NCBI RefSeq assembly: GCF_030704535.1
Contig: NC_081818.1
Coordinates: 24,529,001-24,593,000, forward strand
DNA length: 64,000 bases
Reading direction: 5' to 3'
From: Vitis vinifera
Lineage: Eukaryota; Streptophyta; Magnoliopsida; Vitales; Vitaceae
Part shown: positions 25,545-38,400 of the stretch, in pieces
How the letters are laid out: each line of letters starts with the position of its first letter
Numbering within the stretch: the stretch's first letter is position 1
Notes under the pieces: generated by a model
Databases searched by the model: none
The model's input: only the letters and a program-made list of their open reading frames with translations
What the model was told of the DNA's origin: nothing
Program-made: the position numbers and the translations under genes

Positions 25545-26600
25545 TTTTGATAAGCAAGCAAAAAGATATCATGGATATGAATAAAAAAGCTATACACCAA
25601 TGTACACAAGATGTATAGAATGGGTACCAAAGGCTTTTCCAGAAAGAGAGAACACAAAAAAACTGCTCTCCCTCGATTATATTCCACCCAATCCACAAAA
25701 CCGATTAAAGGCATTAAACCTTCTTCGATATCCATGATAACCCATAACACTATACCTCTAAGGAAAGAGCACTTTAGCAATTGAATTGGTTGTCCCCCCG
25801 CTCTTAAACGCTCTTCAATTCCTTTCCTTTCAAATTGTCCAAAAATGCACAAAAGAGAGACCCTCCAAACCTTCTTGTGTTTTCTTCCCACAAAAAAACC
25901 ACGTTAAGTTAAAAGAGTTTCTCCAACCATAGAAGGAAGAACCCAAACAATGCCCAATAAGGAGAACAACTGCCATAGTCCCCTTACTTAGGCTGTAGGA
26001 GGATGTAATCAATTAATTCCTCTTCGCTCTTGCAAAGGAGAAATCTATTCATCAAAGAGCAAAGTCAACACCTTTCCTAGCTAGCCTCCCAAGCAAAAAA
26101 AAAAATTGTTTTAGATAAGAAGACCCATGGGGTTCCAAATAATGTCTACCAGGAAAGGAATTATACACTCCGACTCCAAGACGGAATGCAAAGATTTGAC
26201 AAAGAAGACCCCATTCCTTGAGTCCATCCAAACCACCCTATCATTTTCTTCCCTTTTCAAGGACCTTTCTTGCAACCTTAAGAAAAAGCCCCTGCATTGT
26301 CAATCTAGGTCCCAATCATTCAAGTGTTAAAAGAAACAAATTCCAATAGCCCCCCTCACCCAAATCATCCCAAACATCCACCACCATAGCCTTTTTTGAC
26401 AATGCTAAGGCTTACACAAGTATGGATTCATCTTCACACCACTCATCCTTCCAAAACTTCACCCTTCTTACATTTCTCACCTTAAAGGATACTTTATTAC
26501 TGACCAAGTCCCATCCCCTTTTGATGTTTTTCCATACCCCAAACTCTACCCTTCCCTCACTTTGCAATAACTCCAACCCCTCTCTTCCTCTCCATACTAT
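25545..26600 (-). mobile_element. 5'-truncated LINE (non-LTR retrotransposon), C-terminal reverse-transcriptase/zf-RVT part
   Basis: On the minus strand, fragments of a plant L1-type ORF2 can be read in order. Near 26450-26560 comes VWKNIKRGWDLVSNKVSF followed by KFWKDEWC. Around 26000 there is a cysteine-containing CKSEEE.IDYILL stretch of the zf-RVT domain. Near 25800-25890 comes KKVWRVSLLCIFG, then GFVDW at about 25700. Frames shift repeatedly between them. The minus-strand end near 25545, CTTATCAAAAAAG, looks like the 3' tail typical of grape LINEs. The element lacks its endonuclease and most of the RT, so it is a dead 5'-truncated copy. No target duplication was found. Confidence 0.75.
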
Positions 26601-26619
26601 TCCTGAATGATCTTGTTTC

Positions 26620-28150
26620 CATTTCTACCTGAAATGAAACCCTGCAATTCTTTGTTGTATCATTGAAACAAAATGACTTGTTCCCAACAGTCCTTTTGTT
26701 ATTTCAGGAATTTAAGTGAGCTTAACCCCATTTTCTATCTTCATTTTTGTGATTATTATATAAGCTTAATATCTTTCAATGGCTACAAATTCAGAATTTA
26801 TATAATTCAGCCATTTAATTTTACACTATAGACAATAAAACTCGAGAATGCTCTAAGATAACAGACTCTTCTCTTGACCTTTGGCAAGAGACTTTTACCA
26901 TCCGTTCCATTATGGTGACTCATGTTCAATTTTCATATTGTTGATACTACATTGAAGCTTAATTGTTCTTCATGTACAGGAGAATTATGAGACATGCCTA
27001 TTGTTTTCATTACACATCAACACTGACCTTCTTGCAGAGAAGATACCTCAAAATATTGAAAAGAAGTGAACTAGAATACTAAAATTGTCTCTCTTTTACT
27101 TTTTGATGGGCAAACAGAATAGTTTCTCATCTTTTTTTTAATAGGTAGCATTGTTTATCATCCATTTTTTTTAACTAGTAGTATTGTTTCTCATCTCAAC
27201 CTCTCGCCTATATCCCATAGCAATATTTCATAACTCTCAACCCTCTATAAGGCATCTCTATCTTAGGGATAATTGCATCTCATCCAGACACAAATCCCCC
27301 AAACAGCCAAAACTTAACCCCAACCCTCTACCCCCCCAAATTCGTTTTCCAATTATAATGTGTATTTGTTAGGACACAAAAATATTTAAAATCCCAGTCC
27401 TATTCCATCACTTGCCAATATTTCCCTGCCATACCTAGTTTAAACCTACATGTTCCTAGAAACAGTCATGGTTTACAAAACCCTTTTTTTTTTTTTTTTC
27501 ACATAGTTTTAGTTTAAAACCCTCCAACATAAGAAAATTTCCCTTGGAGATTGGCTGAGCTTCAAGTAAGGAGAGGTTGTCTTTTTTAAAAAAAAAAAAA
27601 AGATTAGGCACCTATCGTACACATCATACTTTGGTGTGCCTCCTCTTAGGCACATTCAATATATTTTCTTATTTGCCAACTAAAAGAAAATATAAGAAAT
27701 TTTCCCTTTTTTCTGTTCACATGGAATTGAAACTGCCACTTTTCTAATCCCCATCCCGACTCTTTGCCATCTAAACCAGGCTTTAAGAGCATAAGAAAGC
27801 CTCATTTATTTGGAATTTATTAATCTCCAAAAGACTATGATATTATCTTTCGCTATAAAAAGGCCATAGCAAATCTATTGTAACAATAAATTTAGATCTC
27901 AAAAATTTATGACATCCCAACAAGTAGACTAAAGCAAGCACCAAAAAAAATGTAGGTAACTGAACAACATGTATATGCAAATTTATATAATAGCATTTGA
28001 TACTTCAGTGAATGTGCACATGCAGCTCCAGTCGATCACCTAAGCAGGTTCTTAAAAGTAGTACCTCAAGTCCACCCTTTCCCAACACACAAACACAGAA
28101 AAACTATAAAGGAGCTATTTCCCTTCAATAAATTATCTCATTAAGGGCTT
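26620..28150. other. Intergenic stretch, no gene seen
   Basis: AT-rich DNA between the LINE and the eS27 downstream region, with T and A homopolymers near 27485-27500 and 27588-27601. No domain, RNA gene or repeat structure was recognised. Confidence 0.55.
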
Positions 28151-28156
28151 AATGTG

Positions 28157-28408
28157 TTTTCATATTGACAGTAACAAGGGTAGACCTCTTCATTCACAAC
28201 AGCACAAAATCCAGTAGATATGGACAAAGAGTAAAATCTATAATTATAAAATGCAACTCAAATTACTGGCAAGAAACTATCATTTTCATATTGATGGTCA
28301 CGAGGATAGACTGCACCATTCACGATAGCACAAAATCAAGTACAATTTGGGCAATGAGAAAAACCTATAACTATAAAATGCAAGTCAAAATACTGACAAG
28401 AAACTCCA
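28157..28408. repeat. Tandem duplication, 126-bp period, downstream of eS27
   Basis: Copy 1 (28157-28282) and copy 2 (28283-28408) align along their whole length, for example TTCATATTGACAGTAACAAG versus TTCATATTGATGGTCACGAG, and both contain CACAAAATC and CTATAA.TATAAAATGCAA. Divergence looks like 15-20 percent by eye. It lies about 150 bases past the eS27 stop codon. Confidence 0.85.
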
Positions 28409-28555
28409 AGCTTTCAATGGTGTCAAGGAAAACCTAAATTAGCAACGTAAGGCCAAGTAGTGTTGTAAATCCCTCAACTATCATACCAAAAGAAAAACAA
28501 AAATCAAGTTCCATTGTCATCCTGACTAACAAAAAAGGGTAAAAGAGGAGCACCC

Positions 28556-29170
<615 letters not shown>

Positions 29171-29255
29171 CTTGGTAGAAACTTTAGCAGAAGCTGAAAC
29201 CCTCCTACCAAAGTCAAGCAGCAGCGGAGCAGGAAAAGATTTCGGGCGCTTGGTG

Positions 29256-29342
29256 TATATATATATATATATATATGTGTGTGTATGCTCACCGAGATAG
29301 AGACCAATGGAAAGGAACCTTCTATGGGCCGTTGGATGGGCT
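29256..29342 (-). promoter_or_regulatory. eS27 promoter: (TA)n TATA run and two site II elements
   Basis: A (TA)10-like run at about 29256-29276 stands about 85 bases upstream of the ATG and would serve as the TATA box. Upstream of it, TGGGCC (29325-29330) and TGGGCT (29337-29342) match the TGGGCY site II element that drives plant ribosomal protein and growth genes through TCP factors. Motifs are seen; function is inferred from the family. Confidence 0.6.
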
Positions 29343-29349
29343 AAGTGTT

Positions 29350-30670
29350 AGATCCTAGCCCTTTATTTCATCCTTCCTTCCTCGTCTAGGGTGGGAGATT
29401 CTTATTGGCGCGTTTGTCTGCAAGCTTACTTTATCCTTAATAGGGATAGAGTCACGTTAAACTTTTAGCCAAACAAGGGTCCTGGCGAAAAAGGAAGGCG
29501 CTATCGTTTTCTTCTAACAGGCAACATGTTTGAATCATTTTCTTCCAACATTATGCATGTATTCTTCTTATTTATGACATTTTAAAATCATGAGAACCTA
29601 CTAAACCTAAACCGGATAACATCTCTATGGGAGAAATTTGTTGCGACAAAACTATCTTTGCAATTGAATTGTTATATTCCCATTTATCAACTGAACTTAA
29701 CATCTTTTCTCCAAGAAAAAAAGAACCCTGATTGGATTGTTTCATGAAACTGGCACTGGCAGAGATGAAGTGGTTGCAAGATTGTTCGAGCAATAATAGA
29801 TTACCTTTCCAATTCTGGGGCAAGAATAAGAATGTCGTCGAGAGCGGCTCCCTTGGGGCACACTGATTCCTCATCAGTTGGATGCTCTAAGGTAGTTTGC
29901 TTAACGTGTTCCAGTGACATCTAAAACAGCAGCTTCTGGTAGCACAAAACCACCCACTCCATCACAACCCTGACCAGTGGGGGTGAAAAACACGTACATT
30001 ACAATCCTAGTACCAGGAAAGCCTACATGTTTTATAATGGAAGATCCCAATCTTCAGCTGGTGAATGATTTCCCAAGCTTTACCAATACATTCTAAACAA
30101 GCACACATAGATGAAAAGGTAAGAAAGAAAAAGAGACAGAAAACTCCTCCAATACTTCAGTGTAGTTTCAAGAATAAAATTCCAGCTTTTGTAGGGTTCC
30201 TGTTGCAACAAGAAGGCTTGAGGAATATTTCAGGGTGCAAAGAAAAAAGTTGAGTAGGCAGTGCTGGAGGAAGGTGGAGGCCTGTGGAGTGAGAAATACA
30301 GAAGATGTACTTGGACAGAGATTGTACTTCCAATAACATTAAGCCGCATAAAGAATTACAAAATTGGAGTCTACCCATGTGTCTCTCTTTATGTTCCCTG
30401 TATCATACAACAATATATGGTGATGCATATGTAGCTCAAAAGAAGCTTCAAGCAACCACCAGTCAAAGGACAAGCCAATTTTGCCCTCACAATATATCCA
30501 ACACTAGCATAATATCTCTAGTATAGTGAAACAATCATATATTATCTACTCAATTAGTAACTTTATTCTTGCCATCAATGTCTTTTTATCATGGCAAAGC
30601 CCACCACCATTTGTCAACTCAATGGTCAGCCAATGTCAAATCACAAATCATCATCAAATAAAGCCGCGTA
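29350..30670. other. Intergenic stretch, no gene seen
   Basis: Spacer between the eS27 promoter and the 3' end of the carrier gene. A 100-codon minus-strand frame at 29572-29874 has no recognised domain. Nothing else stands out. Confidence 0.55.
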
Positions 30671-30675
30671 GTTCT

Positions 30676-33529
30676 TTAATCCAGCTCAAGACTCTTTTTC
30701 ATGGTCTCATAAACCAAGTAAGTGATGCTTGCGGATGGGACAACTTTGAGCAGATTGGGAAATAATCCTTTATAGAATCCCCTAAATCCTTCATGTTGGA
30801 AGGTCTTCCGAAATACGTCTGACATTCCCTTATAAGCATCAGCTTTATTAGTGGGCTGAGCTTGCATTCTGAAAACCAAAACTAGAATTAGCCCCAATAA
30901 GGAGATGCCAAAATGAATAGAAGTTGATATAGAAACAATGGACACAGCCAAAAATTTACCTTGTTCTGATAACCTGCAATGGGTAAACACATGTTGCCCC
31001 AAGAGCCCCAGAAATTGTCCCACAACCCAGCTGCAAAAGAGGACCAGGTTCTACAGAAAATGAAATTTTTTTTAGAAACAACACAAGGTAGATCAGGAAC
31101 AGAAATACAATAAAAAGAAGCAGAGAAGTGACACACAGATTAAGACTTGTAAATGGGGGTTGTAAAAATGTAAAGCCTTACCAGTGTCATGAAAAATATA
31201 TGTTTTAGACAAATCTTTCAAGGATTCATATGCAGTAAGATCAATGCCTGCGTAAGGGATAATCCCAATAAGAGATGGAACAAGGCCCCTATAGAAGGCT
31301 CGGGGCCCCTCATGAACCAATATGTCTTTTGACAGTGCTCCCAGATTAGGAACTTTTCCACCTTCTAGAGCACAAGTTTGTAATCGAGTCTTTACAAGAT
31401 CCATTGGATAAATAGCAGTCTGTGCCACAGCACCTGCTAAACCACCAGAAAAAAGGCGCCCCATAATGCCAATCTCAGCCTTATCTCCTCCCCCTTTAGC
31501 ATTCACAACAAAAGTTTTCAGCATTTCATATGTGTAGAACCTGATAGCACTTTCAGGCGCCACCTTCATGACATTTAATCCATTGCCTCGGAAAAACCCC
31601 AAGAAACGACCTTCCTTCCAGATGTCCTTTAGTGCTGGCAAAATACGAGCTTCTGTTGTTTGTACTTGCAACACAACCTTTAATCGATCAAGAGGAGCAG
31701 TTGCTGTCCGAGATGTAGCTCCTGCTACTCCTCCTGCAATCAAATATCGGCTTGGATGGACATGCTTGCTGATGCCCTCAGGGATGACAGTTTGTTCCCC
31801 AATATCAACAAGGCACACCCTTTCCAAGTAATGATAAATGTTCTCAATAGTTGCCTCATGTGGGCAGAGCAAAAGAAAATCTCTCCATTCTTCAAATGTT
31901 ATGACCCCATTATTATCCTTGTCCACACGTTCAACAAATCGAGCAAGCTCCTCATCATCAATTTTAATCCCTACAAAAGAGAGACTGCTGCGGCTTATAG
32001 GATGAAAATGACCAGCTAAAATTGGAACCATTCTCTGAGAAGAATTCCGTTTAAAGGTATATATAAGCAAAAAGGCTAAACCAAGGTACAAACAAAAATG
32101 AAAAAACTGCAATCTGAATAGCTTAAGAACCAGTTAAATCTAAATTAATCAAATTTGAACAAACATGACCAACAGAAGGGGAAAAGGAAAGAAAGTAATT
32201 ATTCACTTTGTGCTAAAAGCCTAAAACCTACTAATTATACTATCACCGGAAATAGAAGATGTAATTATGATGCGATGCAACTGCTTGTTTAGTTTCAAAT
32301 AAAACTCAGAATTACTCCATAAGTTGGCAAATCATTAGAGCAAACATGTCGAAGCAACCAAAACCATTTATCAAGAACGGTATTACCATTTTGATCAATT
32401 CTCTTTAGAAAACTTGATAAAGCTAAGGATCTGACATTCTTAGGCATCACTGTGGCAGAATTGTTTTTGGAACCCTGCTGGTGTGGGTTTTGCAACAAAT
32501 CCAAAGATTTTGTAGTACCATTTCTATTTTTTTGGCTCTCTCTTGTATATTCTGTGCATTCCTCATGGAGGATAGCTCATCATTCTGTACTTTCACATTC
32601 ATATCAACTAATTATTTTGTTTGACATTAAAAAAATGGATGGGGAATATTACCATTGACAAGCACTCATGGAATTGTCTTGTGTGCATCAATAATATTCT
32701 AACTGTGGTCATGAAAACGAAAGGCCTTCCCAGGGATTACACACCAGCTTAATACCGTAGGCGTATAGAACATGTTGCTAAAAGCAAGGATGTTTCCTTT
32801 GCTAACATCTGCAGTCTGCTAAGGGTTGTATGATTGAAGATTAACAAATTTGGGTCCATCAAGATGGCAGATTATAACATCCAGCGACAAAATTCCCAAA
32901 TTAAATGTGTTAAAGGTGCGAGTGAGAATCTCTTGAGGTGAATGAAACCCTGGATCCCGGGATTGATTCACCTTGACTGTATGTCTTGTACAACTAATTT
33001 TCCTATTAGATAAGCAGCAAGCAATCAAATCATGGAAAACACATCTCTCCATCATCCTTAAGTGCCTGGTCTAAATTAAGCCAACAGAATCATTAAGGGC
33101 ATCATCAGAAAAGATAGAGGAAATTGATTTACCTGCCCTAACAAGTGCATCAAAGAGGCCCTCCGGTGAAATGCAACCATTATGCTCGACATCAATGGCT
33201 TGGAAGATGCGATAAAGCTCAAGCTCCTTATCGTCCATATACCTCCGGAATTCTTGGTAATCAACACGACCATCTCTATTGGCATCACACACATTCAACA
33301 GATCGTTAGCGTACTTGTACTCAGCAGGTATACAGAGCGCAGAGAGACCAGCCTCGATCTGCGCATAGTCCAAATACCCAGCATTTGCCGCATCAAAGAA
33401 ATTAAAAAGACTCCGAATCCTCTGCTCCCTCTGCTCCTCCGTTTCTCTAAGCGCCAATAGAACATGCTCCATTGACACAGGCCCTGGTTTTCTAACTGGA
33501 TTGCAACCACTCGATCGCTGTCCCTCCAT
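30676..33529 (-). CDS. Calcium-dependent mitochondrial ATP-Mg/Pi carrier (APC/SCaMC type)
   Basis: Four exons (33133-33529, 31182-31970, 30960-31050, 30676-30868) join in phase to 489 residues, matching plant APC1-3 (about 477-488). The N-terminal half is a calcium sensor with four EF-hand loops: 46-57 (degenerate), 82-93 ([12 protein letters not shown], canonical), 113-124 (degenerate) and 149-160 ([12 protein letters not shown], canonical). The rest is a six-helix mitochondrial carrier in three repeats with PLDRLK (225-230), PMDLVK (321-326) and PLQVIR as the PX[D/E]XX[K/R] motifs. [11 protein letters not shown] fits adenine-nucleotide carriers. The family exchanges ATP-Mg for phosphate across the inner membrane when cytosolic Ca2+ rises. 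The third repeat has Gln where the acidic residue usually sits, as is usual in this family. Intron 1 is 1162 bases. Confidence 0.96.
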
Positions 33530-33844
33530 TTCACAATCCCCAACATGCCCTTCACCTCAATTAACCACGCCCATCATCCAGAAGATCAAAAGAATAAAAA
33601 AGAAAAGAAAAGAAAGAAAACAGGGGGTTTTCAAAGTCACCAATTGTTGGAACAACAATCAGCGTTGAATCTGACCGACGTAGATTTAGGTCAAAGAAGA
33701 GACACAATAGACCATTACAATTCCACAGGAAAACGTGTTAGCCCCGGGAATCTTGAATTTTCAATCAATCACGAAAAAAAAAATGGAGCAGAAAGCAGAG
33801 AGAAAGACTAAACGTGGACAAGATGAAGATTGAAAGCGAGAATC

Positions 33845-33854
33845 CCCACGTGGG
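33845..33854. promoter_or_regulatory. Palindromic G-box upstream of the carrier gene
   Basis: CCCACGTGGG is a perfect 10-base palindrome about 315 bases upstream of the carrier ATG. It is a strong bZIP/bHLH-type core and suggests ABA or light input, which is inference. Confidence 0.5.
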
Positions 33855-33859
33855 CGTCC

Positions 33860-34670
33860 GATCTCAGGTCATCGCCGGGATGAGGAACGTGACCTTCTCA
33901 CACTGCAAAAAATGTGATCGTAATTAATCGGACGCCAAGCATAGGCACAGGTTTGGGATATATACCTTTTTCCTTTTTCCTTTTTTTTTTTTTTTTTCTT
34001 TTAAATATTTACTATTCTTTAATTAATCATTTTATTGTTCGCATAACGTTGGGTGTCCATTGTTGCGTTAACTTTTGCTGCCAACCAATGAACAGATTCG
34101 CGGATTATACCGCCCTACCCATAGTGGCTGCGACCGCCGATATGGGTGGCTTCACCCTAACCCAATTTCGACCGGTGAATTTGGGTTGAGCTTTTTTTCC
34201 AAATGATAAAAAGTAACACTTATAATTAATGTATATTATACTCTATGAATTAACAGAATAAAGTTGATGGAGTCGCATGGGAAGAGGAAAATTGACTGAC
34301 GTTTAGAATATTTGTTAAGCAATGATAAACATTAATTCGTATTTATATCTAAATTTAATGTTTTCAGAATTTAAATGCGTTTCAGTGATTTTCGGAAGTA
34401 TTTCTACTTTTTTTAATACTTAAAATTTTTATCTTTCAAGTATAAAAAATATTAAAAACGCTCCTTAAAATCAAAACCAAATGCACTCTTAATAAGAATT
34501 AATTACTCATTTACCTTGGAGTCCAAAAAAAGCCACTCGAACCCGGCCCAGCCCACATTCTACCTCGAGATTTTTTTTTTCTTATTTTGTGTCACGTATT
34601 TATTTATTTATCATCTCCTCTACTTCAAATATTTTAAATTGTTTAAATGTCGCATGTAAATTTAATAAAC
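33860..34670. other. Intergenic stretch, no gene seen
   Basis: Upstream DNA of the carrier gene. A patch at about 34340-34495 resembles one end of the MITE-like families seen elsewhere in the window. No gene was recognised. Confidence 0.5.
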
Positions 34671-34682
34671 ATAGTTTCTATT

Positions 34683-35336
34683 AGGGGTGCAAATAAGATC
34701 AATTTTTGAATAAAAAATAAACTGAACCAATATAGTCAATTTTATATATGATGAAAACTGAATCAACTAGATTTAAAGTATAAAAATCAAACTAAATCAA
34801 GCCTTTTGAGATTGGTTTAGTTCAATTTTTGTGAATCGGTTTTAACTCAACTTACTAACATTTTTAATCCTAAGCCCAATTGGAGATTTGTGTTTATTTT
34901 GAGCTCAAATTCGATTCATTTAAATTTATATTAAGCCCTAAGTCTAATTTATTTTTAAAATTAATTGAAACCAATTTGAATTTAATGTTAAAAATATATT
35001 AAATACATTTAGAATTATTTTAAGCATAATATAAAAATAATGAATTACTTTAATAGAATCTAATATAAAAAAAAATTATCAAATATTAAACAATTATATA
35101 TAAGTTTTAGAATATCAGTTTAGTTCGATCTTTAGTGATTAGAAGATAAGGAAATCGAAAATTGAACCAACAAGATCGGTTTTCAAAATTCTCAAACCAA
35201 ACAGATTTTTTTATTTTTGAAAACCAAACCAATATGATTGGTTTTAATTGGTTTGGATTGGTTCATCAGTTTTTACGGTTTTGCTTACAGGTTTGAGTCG
35301 GTTTATCAATTTTTTCAGTTTTGCTTACACCCTTAA
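34683..35336. mobile_element. hAT-like MITE (654 bp) with 8-bp target duplication
   Basis: The left end reads AGGGGTGCAAATAAG and the right end TTTTGCTTACACCCTTAA, an imperfect inverted repeat (GGGTG..AA core). TTTCTATT stands directly outside both ends (34675-34682 and 35337-35344), an 8-bp target site duplication as made by hAT transposases. The interior has no coding frame and is rich in ACCAAT / GGTTTNNTTGG-like palindromic pieces. It lies 160 bases from the 3' end of the GRF zinc-finger gene, possibly within its terminator region. Confidence 0.8.
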
Positions 35337-35499
35337 TTTCTATTGAGGAGAAACGAACATACATCTAATGATCATACAAAGCTAATAATTTACATAATTA
35401 AGGAGGACTCGCAATTCTGAAAGAGGCCGAAATTCACACTTAGAGACACGAGTACAACATTGTTGTAGCTCGACTCCTACTTTTTACATAAAATACACA

Positions 35500-38400
35500 T
35501 CATTGTCGAAGCTCGACTCTAGCTCTCTCCATTGCTTCTTTTGCTGCACTTCGTTCAGCTTCTCTCTGCTGTTGAAGTTGGATGGTTTGGCCTGCGGCCT
35601 TGTACACACCCTCCAAATTCTGCTTAGTCTCTAACATATCTTGAGAGATTTGAAGTAGATGGATCTCCAGAACTGCAGTCTCCACCTCACAGCAGGATAG
35701 CTGTGTCTCAATTTGGAGGAGCATCTCCCTGACTCTGATGGCTTCTTTCTGGAGGAAATGAAGGCGGTCGTCTGAGGATGTAAAAGCGCCCATTGCCTTG
35801 CTATGGACACGAGAGATATTTTCATAATGGGACATCTTGCTACGGTAGGAGTTCATCAGCTCTTGAGAAGCAAGGTCATTGCGGATGGTTGATTCAATCT
35901 GGGCCAATGTTGATGCACAGCCAATGAATTTCTTGACCCGTTCATAGAAGGGTCTATAGTCAATCCCCAAACGATCCAACCCAGCAAAAGCAGAGTTTGC
36001 TTCTCGTACCATGGACTCGTGATCCTGTGGATTCATCAACTCCAGAAGAGTGAGAAGCTCATTTTGGACATGCAATGCTGCCTGCCGAAAAGCTGCCCAG
36101 ATTGACCCAGATATAACAGCATTGCCTCCTAAAATGTTGGGAGGGTTTGTGAGGCCAGGTGGTTCCAAAAGAACATCTAATGTCTGAGCATCCTGACCAT
36201 GAGTAAGCCGCAACAGATCTGAAGGACTTTGTGATAAGTTACTTAAACATTCAACATCACACTCAACATCCGTAGGAACGAAGATGGGATCGTACGAAGG
36301 GAAAACACCTGTTGAAGAAATGAGAAACAAAGTCGGAACATAGAAGCAAGGTGAAGGGAAAATAATAATAATAATAATAATCATAGAAGGGCATGTAAAA
36401 CCTTACAGCAAAAGAGAGGCTTAGGTGGGGGAACTGTTAAATATCGAGGAGGAGGAAATGCAAGTCGGCCCAACCAACCCAAGACGTTAAGGCGTGAAAT
36501 TTCATGAACAAGATCTGCCACCCAAAATATAGATATTTATACTCATCCCGTAAGGCAAGAAGATGTTGCACTGGAAAAATAAGCTATATTAAACGAAGAT
36601 AGCAAACAGAAGACAGCACACAAAACTCACATATGAAACAGACCTAATGAAGTAACATCAGCTGCATTATGAAGCTTCAGAGAATGAAATTTGGAGATTT
36701 CATCATGTCCCCTGTCCTCTATCAGCAACATATTGCGTTCCTCTGACAGTCCTAATACAGCCTCAGGGTTTGAGGGACAAGAATTTTCCTTCACTGGTGA
36801 ATTCTCCACCCTCTCCAGATGCTGAAAACTCAAAGGCTCCTCCTTGAGTGAGCAACTCTTTCCAGTTTCAGTGTCCTGTTGGCTGATCCCTGCAGACTGA
36901 TGAGTGCTACACTGTTTCGTTTCATCTACATCATTGACCTTGGTATTTACCTGAGCATCCTCCCACTGAAAGAAATTACAAGCTCCCTGTCCCTGTGACA
37001 GAATTCAAAGTCCTTCAATTGGGAACTAAGACAATTGCATGATTCATGAAAGTACAGAGCACATGATAGTCAAAAATGCCAGAAGGCGGGAATTTTTAGA
37101 AGCATGAGATAAGAGGACCAGGAATTACATTTCTAAACTATAATTATGACCCTGATTCACATCTCCCTGCTTGTTTTAATCATAGTCTAGACATACCAGT
37201 GAAATACCTGTGGCATGTGGCAGTGAATACACTCACTTCCATAAGTTTGTTTAGCATCTGAATGGATCAATAAACATGGATATACAATTTAACTCCAAAT
37301 TGGATTAATCACTTGGAACGATTATTCACCACATTTACCTCCAATTAAACCCGACACAAGCAAGTTATAACAGCAACATTACCAATCAATAACTGTCTGT
37401 AAACAACTATTTTTAACATGATACATAATACACATGCATGTCTTGCACCTCAGCTAGTTTGTATAATGATAAGATAGTAGGAAAAAGGATGGTATAGTTG
37501 AATACATAAAAATATGTTAAGAAGCCACAGAATTCGTTCGGTGTTCTACAACAACAAACACAAAATAGAGAATTCAAAACTATAAAGAAGGCTTCCCAAT
37601 GTCTTTCACCTCAGCTAGTTTGTATAATCATAAATTAGTAGGAAAGAGGATGGTATGGTTGCATACATAAAAATATGTTAAGAAGCCAGAGAATTGATTT
37701 GGTGTTCTACAACAACCAACAAGAAATAGACAATTCAAAACTATACAGAAGGCTTCCCAACCACCATTCAGAAAAGTTGGTTGATGACAGAAGCCTCACA
37801 TGAGGAGCTAATTCAGGGCTGTCGCTATCCCCTTTTTCCTTTTCATCAAAATTCAACTCCAATCCAAACAGTTGTTCTCCATATCCCAATTTGGGAAAGA
37901 AAACATTAATGAATTCTTTATCCTGCCATGCAATCATGTCAAAAGGAGCAACCAAAGAATCTGATGATGACAGGTCCATTGATCAACCTACCTTAATCAA
38001 GTAGTTCTCCAGTTCTCATTCTGCCAAATGGTTGGATTTAGGAATGGGATAACAATAGGAAAGAGACTAAACTTTTCAGTTGAGTAATATGGTCTTTTGA
38101 AGTACCTAGTTGCCCATAACCTATTTATAAAGTGAGGTTTATAAGAAAGTAGGGTTCTACAGGTATGGTTCAGGGACAGCTCTTTCAAACCTAAAAGAAA
38201 AGTTCACAGCAAACATAATCTAAAGACCCAAATCTTAAATTGCCAAAAAAAAACCATAAACTTCAGAGCAAAGACCAAAATAGATCAGAACAACAAATCA
38301 TTCTCAACATGCACAAGAGATCAACAGAAGGAACGGTAAGTCATATACAAACTACTTGAACACCTGGAGCTCAAAACTATGCATGACACACCTTTTTCAC

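Noticed and set aside
29572-29874. 100-codon minus-strand frame
   Set aside because: Composition is plausible, but no family, signal or splice context was recognised.
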